From: Christensenella sp. UBA1224
Lineage (GTDB): Bacteria > Bacillota > Clostridia > Christensenellales > Aristaeellaceae
NCBI GenBank assembly: GCA_002309235.1
Contig: DBXA01000132.1
Span: 2,285 to 8,792, forward strand
Length of the DNA: 6,508 nt
Reading direction: 5' to 3'
A program made the position numbers and the translations under genes. Within the stretch, counting starts at the first letter, position 1, and each line of letters begins with the position of its first letter. Positions 1-5,795 of this stretch are shown here, piece by piece. The notes under the pieces are model-generated. The model saw only the letters and a list, made by a program, of their open reading frames with translations, had not been told where the DNA came from and made no database searches.

Positions 1-44
1 GCGGATACGGGAGCTTTTTTGTTGCGGAGAAGCCGGAGGGGTGA
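1..44 (+). CDS. Possible 3' end of an upstream gene (partial)
   Basis: Frame 3 is open from the window edge to a TGA at 42-44 and would encode the tail GYGSFFVAEKPEG. Its codons (GCG, GAG, AAG, CCG, TAC) match the preferred codons of the genes downstream, which is the reason for preferring this frame. Frame 2 is also open, to a TGA at 50-52 (tail ending CGEAGGVIY). Frame 1 runs on to 108, inside the next gene, so the assignment is weak. Thirteen residues are too few to name a family. If real, the gene ends about 42 bases before the oxidoreductase start, and the candidate promoter at 22-50 overlaps its last codons. Confidence 0.3.
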   Translation, partial: GYGSFFVAEKPEG

Positions 45-50
45 TATACT
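22..50 (+). promoter_or_regulatory. Candidate sigma-A promoter for the oxidoreductase-hydrolase pair
   Basis: TTGCGG (22-27) and TATACT (45-50) are separated by 17 bases, the optimal spacing for a housekeeping sigma factor. The -10 box matches consensus at five of six positions; the -35 box keeps only the TTG. Transcription would start near 57, giving a leader of about 30 bases that contains the ribosome binding site AAGGAG (73-78), eight bases before the ATG at 87. No clear operator dyad or riboswitch is visible between 50 and 86. A weak -35 box and overlap with a possible upstream coding end keep the confidence moderate. Confidence 0.45.
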
Positions 51-86
51 GAACGTGACCGATCATGCTTTGAAGGAGAGATTGTT

Positions 87-1364
87 ATGCCGAAACGCGG
101 CCCGGTGAAATGCATCATAGTCGGAGCCGGCCACAGGAGCCTGTGGTACGGTGAATACGCCAATATGTGCCCGGAGGAGATGCGGATCGTCGCCGTGGCG
201 GATCCGAATCCCGTCAGGCGGGAATTCTTCGCGAAAAGGTTCCATGTGCCGGAGGACAGGCTCTATTCCACGGCGCAGGAGGTCGCCGCCCTTCCGAAAT
301 TCGCGGATGCCGTCATCAACGGGACCATGGACCACCAGCATGTGGAAACGGCCCTGCCGCTTCTCAGGGCGGGCTACGATATGCTGATCGAAAAGCCCTT
401 TGCCGTCAACAAGGAGGAGCTCGTGGAGCTCTACGATACGGCCCGTTCATTGAACAGGAAGGTCATGATCTGCCATGTGCTGCGCTATTCGCCCTTTTAC
501 CGGGAGATACGCAGGCGCATCATCCGCGGGGACCTGGGGGATATCACTTCCATTGAGGCGGCGGAATACGTGAGTTATCACCATATGGCTACCTGCTATG
601 TGCGCGGGAAGTGGCGCGACAGCAATAAATGCCATACCGGCATGCTGCTCGCAAAATCCTGCCACGATATGGATCTCATCACCTGGATGAAGAGCGGCAT
701 AAAGCCCGCGCGCGTCTCTTCCTTCGGCTCCATTTACCAGTTCCGCAGGGAGAGGTGCCCGGAGGGGGCAGGGGATATGTGCATGACCTGCCCGATCGAG
801 GAGAAATGCGATTACAGCGCGAAAAAGATGTATATCGACCATCCGGACCGCTGGCGCTTTTATGTCTGGGACAGCCTGGAGCACATCGAAAACCCGACGA
901 TCGAGGATAAGATCGCGGAACTCATGAAGCCGGAAAACCCTTACGGCCGCTGCGTGTGGAAGCTGGACAACAACGTGGTGGACCACCAGGTGGTCGCGAT
1001 CGAGTTTGAGGATGGGACGACGGGTTCTTTCTCGCTCGTGAGCGGCTCCGGTAGGGATGAGCGCACCATCCATATCACCGGTACGAAGGCGGAGATATAC
1101 GGCTCCATGGAATCCGGCAGGTTCACCATCCGCTCGATCGATCCGCGCAAGGGCCATGAATGCGCCGTGAAGGAGATCGATACCAAGGCTTCCGGTGGTC
1201 ACGGCGGCGGGGATATCCGCCTTGTGGAGGATTTTGTCCGCTATATGCGCGGGCTGAAGCCTTCCATCTCCTGCACATCGCTTGAGGACAGCGTGGCAGG
1301 GCATATGACGGTGTTCCTGGCGGAGGAGAGCAGGCTTACGGGAAAGACAGTGGAGTATATCTGA
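87..1364 (+). CDS. Gfo/Idh/MocA family NAD(P)-dependent oxidoreductase
   Basis: A cytoplasmic dehydrogenase of the glucose-fructose oxidoreductase / myo-inositol dehydrogenase superfamily, 425 residues, somewhat longer than the usual 330-390. The N-terminal Rossmann domain (about 7-130) has a dinucleotide-binding turn GAGHRS at 13-18, with Ser where many members have a third Gly, and D39 at the end of the second strand. The hallmark EKP is at 102-104; K103 is the expected catalytic lysine. The substrate domain carries the family His/Asp motif CHDMD at 192-196, with H193 and D196 as likely active-site residues. A cysteine cluster, C224-x7-C232-x2-C235-x5-C241, lies in an insertion and may bind a metal structurally. 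A glycine-rich HGGGD (372-376) near the C-terminus is typical of the larger subfamily. The start is set by AAGGAG at 73-78. Members oxidise or reduce sugars, cyclitols or their phosphates; the substrate is unknown. The gene is probably co-transcribed with the hydrolase 18 bases downstream. Confidence 0.9.
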   Translation: MPKRGPVKCIIVGAGHRSLWYGEYANMCPEEMRIVAVADPNPVRREFFAKRFHVPEDRLYSTAQEVAALPKFADAVINGTMDHQHVETALPLLRAGYDMLIEKPFAVNKEELVELYDTARSLNRKVMICHVLRYSPFYREIRRRIIRGDLGDITSIEAAEYVSYHHMATCYVRGKWRDSNKCHTGMLLAKSCHDMDLITWMKSGIKPARVSSFGSIYQFRRERCPEGAGDMCMTCPIEEKCDYSAKKMYIDHPDRWRFYVWDSLEHIENPTIEDKIAELMKPENPYGRCVWKLDNNVVDHQVVAIEFEDGTTGSFSLVSGSGRDERTIHITGTKAEIYGSMESGRFTIRSIDPRKGHECAVKEIDTKASGGHGGGDIRLVEDFVRYMRGLKPSISCTSLEDSVAGHMTVFLAEESRLTGKTVEYI

Positions 1365-1382
1365 TATCCGGAGGATGAAGGC

Positions 1383-2138
1383 ATGGAGATACTCTTTCTC
1401 GGCGCGGATGCCTGGAGGCCGGAGAACGCCGGATCCGATACGGTGAGCCTGCTGATAAACGGCACGGTCATGGTAGATACCGGGTGGCACCCCGTACATA
1501 ACCTTCTCAGGGAAGGGAGGAGCCCGGAGGATGTCTCCACGCTCCTGCTCACGCACCTGCACCAGGACCACAGGATAGGCCTTCCGCAGATGCTGTTCTG
1601 GCTGCTCAATGGCATGCACGATGCTTCGGGCCTTGAGATAATGGGCGTTGAGGGCGTCGGCAGCATGGCGGATACCGCCCTGGAGTTTGCGGGCAAGGAT
1701 GAATTCTTCCGGGAGTCGCCCGGTCCTTCGGTGAAGACGATACGGGCAGGCGAGGTGTTCGAAAGGGCGGGCCTGCGCGTTGAGACGGAGCGGAGCCATC
1801 ATGCCGTGCCCGGCCTCATGTACGCCTTTACGGGGGAGGACGGGAAGAGGGTCGTCTATTCCGGCGATACCGCGCCCAACAGGGATACCATCGCCTTCGC
1901 CCGCGGCGCGGATATCCTCATACACGAATGCTCCTTCGGAGCGGCCGTACCGGAAGGCTCGGACAATGCCTGCGGCCATTCCGGGGCGGTGGAAGCGGCG
2001 CAGATCGCCCGCATAAGCGGCGTGAGGGAGCTTGTGCTCGTGCATTGCAATCCCCTGTATTCGGCTGCGGCGCTCGCCGCGGCACGATCCGTTTTCCCGG
2101 CGACAGTCCGGGCGGAAAGCGGTATGGTCATCCGATAA
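1383..2138 (+). CDS. Metallo-beta-lactamase-fold hydrolase (RNase Z/lactonase-like)
   Basis: A 251-residue single-domain MBL-fold enzyme, predicted cytoplasmic because no signal peptide is present. The metal ligands of a two-metal site are all visible: THLHQDH with H58, H60, D62 and H63; H139 or H140 in HHAVPG; D162 in GDT (161-163); and H221 near the C-terminus. HEC at 181-183 and the GHSGAVEAA segment with H199 resemble the RNase Z/arylsulfatase-like branch. It is shorter than true RNase Z (about 300 residues) and I see no exosite arm, so tRNA processing is unlikely. A small-molecule hydrolase, for example a lactonase or phosphodiesterase, is more plausible. GGAGG at 1370-1374, eight bases before the ATG, fixes the start; an ATG at 1375 is in another frame. 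It is the last gene before a strong terminator, and pairing with a sugar-type dehydrogenase suggests that it acts on that enzyme's product. Confidence 0.88.
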   Translation: MEILFLGADAWRPENAGSDTVSLLINGTVMVDTGWHPVHNLLREGRSPEDVSTLLLTHLHQDHRIGLPQMLFWLLNGMHDASGLEIMGVEGVGSMADTALEFAGKDEFFRESPGPSVKTIRAGEVFERAGLRVETERSHHAVPGLMYAFTGEDGKRVVYSGDTAPNRDTIAFARGADILIHECSFGAAVPEGSDNACGHSGAVEAAQIARISGVRELVLVHCNPLYSAAALAAARSVFPATVRAESGMVIR

Positions 2139-2156
2139 ACGCGTATGGCACGGATC

Positions 2157-2210
2157 GCCGCCTGACGGATGTTAAGATATCCGCAGGCGGCTCTTCTTTC
2201 TGTGTATTTT
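2157..2210 (+). terminator. Rho-independent terminator after the hydrolase gene
   Basis: The 8-base arms GCCGCCTG (2157-2164) and CAGGCGGC (2184-2191) pair perfectly. After a bulged A at 2165, CGGAT (2166-2170) pairs with ATCCG (2179-2183), leaving a small loop around GTTAAGAT. The hairpin begins 18 bases after the hydrolase stop and is followed by a T-rich run (2192-2210) interrupted by a few C, G and A. This separates the oxidoreductase-hydrolase unit from the transporter operon. The T tract is imperfect, so some readthrough is possible. Confidence 0.8.
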
Positions 2211-2219
2211 AACAAATAC
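2204..2219. promoter_or_regulatory. Operator-like inverted repeat GTATTT-TAAC-AAATAC
   Basis: A perfect 6-base dyad (GTATTT at 2204-2209, AAATAC at 2214-2219) with a 4-base spacer ends one base before the TG of the extended -10 element. It lies where the -35/spacer region of the promoter would be, so a protein bound here would block RNA polymerase. Small XRE-family regulators bind short dyads of this size, and such a regulator is encoded two genes downstream in the same operon, so autoregulation is the obvious hypothesis. The AT-rich setting makes chance possible, and the site overlaps the T tract of the preceding terminator. Confidence 0.45.
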
Positions 2220-2228
2220 TGATATAAT
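2220..2228 (+). promoter_or_regulatory. Extended -10 promoter of the transporter-regulator-ligase operon
   Basis: TGATATAAT contains a consensus TATAAT (2223-2228) preceded by TG and one base, the extended -10 element. There is no good -35 hexamer at 16-18 bases upstream, which is usual for extended -10 promoters. The transcript should begin near 2234-2236, immediately after the terminator of the preceding unit. That places the ATG at 2238 within a few bases of the RNA 5' end, but leaves about 30 bases before the ATG at 2265. Confidence 0.7.
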
Positions 2229-2244
2229 TAGAACAATATGACAG

Positions 2245-2251
2245 AAGGAGG
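2245..2251 (+). promoter_or_regulatory. Ribosome binding site that decides the MFS start
   Basis: AAGGAGG is a full complement of the 16S anti-Shine-Dalgarno core. It lies downstream of the ATG at 2238 and upstream of the in-frame ATG at 2265 (13 bases away, or 11 if the pairing is shifted to the following GAG). It therefore cannot serve the first ATG and supports translation from 2265. The GTG at 2255 is out of frame. Confidence 0.6.
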
Positions 2252-2264
2252 AGCGTGCACGGAA

Positions 2265-3506
2265 ATGCGGGATTACAGGCTGACACGGCTTGCCGCCTAT
2301 ACGGGCAGCATATCCCAGGCGGTCGTCATTACCATAGCGCCCCTTTTGTTCGTCATCTTCCAGGGTGAGTTCGGCCTGACGGATGAACAGACCGGCAGGC
2401 TCATACTCATCAACTTCGGGACCCAGATCATAGCGGATCTCATCGCCACGAGGTATGCCGACAGGGTAGGATACCGCCCTTCCATACTCGCGGCACAGGT
2501 GCTGTGCACGCTTGGCCTGGTTTCCATGAGCTTTTCCCCGTACTGGTTCGTATCCCCGTATACGGGCTTGTGTTTCTCGGTAGTGCTGTACGCATTCGGC
2601 GGGGGATTTATCGAGGTGCTGCTCAGCCCTGTCGTTGAAGCGATGCCGGGTGACGAAAAAGCCAGCATTATGGCCCTGTTCCACAGCTTTTTCTGCTGGG
2701 GGCAGGCTTTTTCCGTACTCGTGACGACGCTCATCATCAGATGGCTGGGCAGTGGTATTTGGCGCTCCCTTCCTGTCTGCTGGAGCATCGTGCCGGCGCT
2801 GGGCATCGTCCTTTTCTCGTTTTGCCCCATTGCCCCGATCACCCCGGAAGGGAAGGGCATGTCAATAAAGGAGCTCGTGAAGCAGCCCGTATTCATGATC
2901 GCGATGCTGATGATGATATGCTCCGGCTCGAGTGAACTGACGATGTCCCAGTGGGCGAGCCTGTTTGCCGAAAAAGGCCTGCATGTTTCGAAGTTCATGG
3001 GAGACCTGTTAGGTCCCTTCCTCTTCGCGATCACCATGGGGACGGGACGCGCGCTCTTCGGAAAGATAGGCTCGAGGGTGGATCTGAGGAAATCGCTCAT
3101 GCTGCTCAGTACGATGAGCATCGGGTGCTATCTCCTGACGGTCCTCGGGAACGGTGTTTTCTCCCTGGTCGGCTGTGCGCTGTGCGGTTTTTCCGTATCG
3201 CTTATGTGGCCGGGCACGCTCAGCCTCAGCTCCAGGCTCTATCCTCTCGGCGGCACTGCCATGTTCGGTGTACTGGCCATCTGTGGGGATATCGGAGGCT
3301 CCATGGGGCCCTGGTTCGCTGGAGCGGTATCGGATCTCCTGAAGGGAAGCGGCAGCCTGATCGAAGGGATCGTCGCCTCAACGGGACTGGACGCGGAACA
3401 GGCGGGGCTGAAAGCCGGCCTGCTGCTGGGAATGATCTTTCCCGTTATGATGTTCATCTGTTCCGCCCGGATGCCGGTCACGGCTGAAAACAGAAAAAAA
3501 GGATAA
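2265..3506 (+). CDS. MFS transporter, 12 transmembrane helices
   Basis: A secondary transporter of the major facilitator superfamily in the cytoplasmic membrane, 413 residues from the ATG at 2265. An in-frame ATG at 2238 would add nine residues, but promoter and RBS positions argue against it. Hydrophobic segments fall at about 11-31, 45-66, 73-93, 99-121, 136-157 and 168-188, then a cytoplasmic loop (189-206), then 207-226, 247-264, 277-294, 297-317, 331-352 and 383-402. The loop between helices 2 and 3 carries the MFS motif A remnant ADRVGYRP (65-72), and a degenerate copy, GKIGSRVDLRK (266-276), follows helix 8 in the second half. The LFHSFFCWG segment (138-146) recalls the sugar-symporter (fucose permease-like) branch. 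The substrate is not predictable. It is the first gene of an operon with an XRE-cupin regulator 13 bases downstream and an acyl-CoA synthetase beyond it, so uptake of an acid or its precursor is the contextual guess; export is not excluded. Confidence 0.88.
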   Translation: MRDYRLTRLAAYTGSISQAVVITIAPLLFVIFQGEFGLTDEQTGRLILINFGTQIIADLIATRYADRVGYRPSILAAQVLCTLGLVSMSFSPYWFVSPYTGLCFSVVLYAFGGGFIEVLLSPVVEAMPGDEKASIMALFHSFFCWGQAFSVLVTTLIIRWLGSGIWRSLPVCWSIVPALGIVLFSFCPIAPITPEGKGMSIKELVKQPVFMIAMLMMICSGSSELTMSQWASLFAEKGLHVSKFMGDLLGPFLFAITMGTGRALFGKIGSRVDLRKSLMLLSTMSIGCYLLTVLGNGVFSLVGCALCGFSVSLMWPGTLSLSSRLYPLGGTAMFGVLAICGDIGGSMGPWFAGAVSDLLKGSGSLIEGIVASTGLDAEQAGLKAGLLLGMIFPVMMFICSARMPVTAENRKKG

Positions 3507-3519
3507 GGAGAGGTAAAAA

Positions 3520-4074
3520 ATGACAGACAATATCAAAACGATCGCCTTTCGCATATGCGAACTGCGCGATATCTGCGGTATGACACAGGAGGAAGTTGCC
3601 GAAAAGAGCGGTATTCCGATCGGGACGTACAGGGAGTATGAGACCGGTGAAAAGGATTTCTCCTTCAGCCACCTGTTCAATATCGCTACCGTCCTCGGCG
3701 TGGACATTTCGGACCTGCTGACGGGCGACAGCCCCAAGCTGCGCGGCTATATCCTTACCAGGAACGGCAAAGGGCTCGCTTTCGAGAGGCGCAAGGCCTA
3801 CCATTACCAGCACCTCGCTTACAATTTCCGCGATAAAAAGGCGGAGCCGTTCATCGTCGTCTGTGAATACGACGGAAAGCTGACCGGCAAAGAGGCACAC
3901 GCCCATGAAGGGCAGGAGTTCGATTACCTGCTGGAGGGCCACATGAAGATCGTCCTCGGCGGGAACGACCTCTACCTCGGGCCGGGGGATTCCGTATACT
4001 TTGATTCCTCGCTCCCGCACGCGATGTACGCGATCGACGCGGATGCCAGGTTTATCGCAGTGGTCATAAAATAA
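3520..4074 (+). CDS. XRE-family transcriptional regulator with C-terminal cupin domain
   Basis: A 184-residue one-component regulator. Residues about 8-67 form a Cro/CI-type helix-turn-helix (MTQEEVAEKSGIPIGTYREYE at 21-41 covers the two helices and the turn). Residues about 95-183 form a single cupin barrel. Both cupin motifs are intact: H127, H129 and E133 in motif 1 with G140 closing it, and PGD (155-157) with H167 in motif 2. A metal-bound pocket is therefore likely. In this family the cupin senses a small ligand and the HTH represses or activates adjacent catabolic or transport genes. The RBS AAGGAG (3505-3510) overlaps the stop codon of the transporter, implying translational coupling. 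Its position between a transporter and a CoA ligase suggests it controls this operon, perhaps through the dyad at 2204-2219. The ligand is unknown; the ligase substrate or product is the natural candidate. Confidence 0.92.
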   Translation: MTDNIKTIAFRICELRDICGMTQEEVAEKSGIPIGTYREYETGEKDFSFSHLFNIATVLGVDISDLLTGDSPKLRGYILTRNGKGLAFERRKAYHYQHLAYNFRDKKAEPFIVVCEYDGKLTGKEAHAHEGQEFDYLLEGHMKIVLGGNDLYLGPGDSVYFDSSLPHAMYAIDADARFIAVVIK

Positions 4075-4096
4075 CGGCCGGAAGGGAAGTAAGAAG

Positions 4097-5776
4097 ATGG
4101 CCCAATTATATAAAGAATACCTTGAGGAGCACGAATTCGGCTCCTATGAAGATTATCTCAGGAATTTCCAGATAAAAAGACCCGAAAACTTTAATTTTTC
4201 CTTTGATGTCGTAGACCGTATCGCCATGGAGGAGCCCGGGAAAAGGGCGATGGTCTGGTGTGATACGGAAGAAAGGGAGCATATATTCTCCTTCAGCGAT
4301 ATCAGCCGCGAGAGCAAGCGCTTTGCCTCCATGCTGTACCGCCTCGGCATCCGCAAGGGCGACCGCGTCATGCTGGTCCTGCGCAGGCATTACACCTTCT
4401 GGTTCGCCATCACGGCGCTCCACAGGCTCGGCGCCATCGCCGTGCCGGCCACGAACCTCCTGACAAAGAAGGATATCGTATACCGCGTACAGGCCGCCTC
4501 GATCAAGGCGATCATAGCGGTCAACCACGGCAGCTTCCCCGGCTACGCGGATGAGGCAGTGCCGGAATGCCCGTCTCTCAGCTTCCTCATGGCGGTCGGC
4601 GGCGGCCGCGAAGGCTGGCTCGATTACGAGAACGAGGTCCTCACGGGAGATCCTTCCTATGATCCGGACACCCGCGTGACGAAAAACGACGATGTTTCGA
4701 TCCTGTATTTCACCTCCGGCACGAGCGGCATGCCCAAGATGGTCGTGCACGATTACCTGTACCCGCTGGGCCATATCCAGACAGCCGTATACTGGCACCG
4801 CTGCGTGGAGAACGGCCTGCATTTCACGGTTGCGGAGACAGGCTGGGCCAAATCCTCCTGGGGCAAGCTCTACGGGCAGTGGCTGGCAGGCTGCGCGGTC
4901 ATGGTGTATGATTTTGAGAAATTCGTGCCGCGCGAGATCCTGGAGGTCATCTCAAAGTATAAGGTCACCTCTTTCTGCGCTCCGCCTACCATCTACCGTT
5001 TCATGATGACCGAGGATATGAAGAAATACGATATCTCCTCGCTCAAGGCCTGCTCCATCGCGGGCGAGCCGCTCAGCCCGGAGGTATTCAACAACTGGCG
5101 GGATGAGACCGGCCTCGAGATGCGGGAATGCTTCGGGCAGACAGAGCTTTGCGTGGCGGTATGCACGTTCCCTTGGATGAAGCCGAATCCCGGCTCCATG
5201 GGAAAGCCCACGCCCATGTTTGATATGGATATCGTGGATGAAGAAGGGAACTCATGCGCCGCGGGCGAAGTCGGAGAGATAGTGGTGCGTACGCGCAGGG
5301 GCCGCCCGATCGGCATGTTCCTCGGTTACTTCATGGACGGCATGCCCGGCGGGGACCCGATCGATCACGAGCGCACGAATGTCATCTGGCATGACGGCAT
5401 GTACCATACGCAGGATCTCGCCTGGCGCGATGAGTGGGGATATTACTGGTACGTCGGAAGGGCGGACGATGTCATCAAGTCCTCCGGCTACAGGATAGGG
5501 CCGTTCGAGGTGGAAAGCGCGCTGCTGGAGCATCCTGCCGTGCTGGAGACCGCGATAACCGGTGTGCCGGATCCTGTACGCGGGCAGGTGGTCAAGGCGA
5601 CGATCGTGCTCCGCAAGGGCTATGAGCCTTCTGACGCGCTTGTGAAAGAATTGCAGGATCATGTCAAGCATGCGACTGCGCCGTACAAGTATCCGCGTGT
5701 TGTGGAATTTGTGGATGAGCTTCCCAAGACGATCTCCGGCAAGATCCGGCGCTCGGCGCTGCGGGAAAAGGGCTGA
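4097..5776 (+). CDS. AMP-forming acyl-CoA synthetase (medium-chain/ACSM-like)
   Basis: A 559-residue member of the adenylate-forming (ANL) superfamily that would convert a carboxylic acid, ATP and CoA into an acyl-CoA, AMP and pyrophosphate in the cytoplasm. The ATP-binding P-loop is FTSGTSGMPK at 205-214. The segment AETGWAKSSWGKLYGQWLAG (246-265) is typical of the medium-chain/ACSM and acetyl-CoA synthetase branch. ECFGQTE is at 344-350, the hinge region at 438-458 includes D440 and R455, SSGYRIGPFEVES (462-474) belongs to the CoA-binding C-domain, and the catalytic lysine is K549 in PKTISGKIRR (543-552). All core motifs are intact and the length is normal, so it should be active. It starts 22 bases after the regulator, with a modest purine-rich RBS (GAAGGGAAG, 4081-4089). 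Substrate class (medium-chain, branched or aromatic acid) cannot be decided from sequence. It is the likely enzymatic output of the transporter-regulator operon. Confidence 0.92.
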   Translation: MAQLYKEYLEEHEFGSYEDYLRNFQIKRPENFNFSFDVVDRIAMEEPGKRAMVWCDTEEREHIFSFSDISRESKRFASMLYRLGIRKGDRVMLVLRRHYTFWFAITALHRLGAIAVPATNLLTKKDIVYRVQAASIKAIIAVNHGSFPGYADEAVPECPSLSFLMAVGGGREGWLDYENEVLTGDPSYDPDTRVTKNDDVSILYFTSGTSGMPKMVVHDYLYPLGHIQTAVYWHRCVENGLHFTVAETGWAKSSWGKLYGQWLAGCAVMVYDFEKFVPREILEVISKYKVTSFCAPPTIYRFMMTEDMKKYDISSLKACSIAGEPLSPEVFNNWRDETGLEMRECFGQTELCVAVCTFPWMKPNPGSMGKPTPMFDMDIVDEEGNSCAAGEVGEIVVRTRRGRPIGMFLGYFMDGMPGGDPIDHERTNVIWHDGMYHTQDLAWRDEWGYYWYVGRADDVIKSSGYRIGPFEVESALLEHPAVLETAITGVPDPVRGQVVKATIVLRKGYEPSDALVKELQDHVKHATAPYKYPRVVEFVDELPKTISGKIRRSALREKG

Positions 5777-5795
5777 TCCTTCTGGAGGGATGATG

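Noticed and set aside
417..431. GAGCTC-GTG-GAGCTC repeat
   Set aside because: It lies inside the oxidoreductase coding sequence, encodes ordinary ELVEL codons and has no flanking regulatory context.
447..2045. 532-codon minus-strand open frame
   Set aside because: It is codon-register-aligned antisense of two well-supported genes, spans their junction, is rich in His/Arg/Ala as expected of a shadow, and shows no recognisable domain.
1383..2138. MBL-fold gene as a true tRNA 3' processing RNase Z
   Set aside because: It is too short, shows no exosite arm, and sits in a two-gene metabolic unit with an oxidoreductase.
3478..4020. 180-codon minus-strand open frame opposite the regulator
   Set aside because: Aligned in register with the XRE-cupin codons, which have intact HTH and metal-binding motifs; no independent support for the reverse strand.
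3520..4074. XRE regulator as a phage repressor or toxin-antitoxin component
   Set aside because: The protein carries a full cupin domain and sits among metabolic genes; no integrase, phage or toxin gene is nearby.
4075..4080. CGGCCG palindrome after the regulator as a terminator
   Set aside because: The six-base palindrome has no loop or T tract and lies in a 22-base gap between co-directional genes.
4106..4822. 238-codon minus-strand open frame inside the ligase gene
   Set aside because: Same codon-register antisense artefact; the sense strand encodes a complete ANL enzyme with all motifs.
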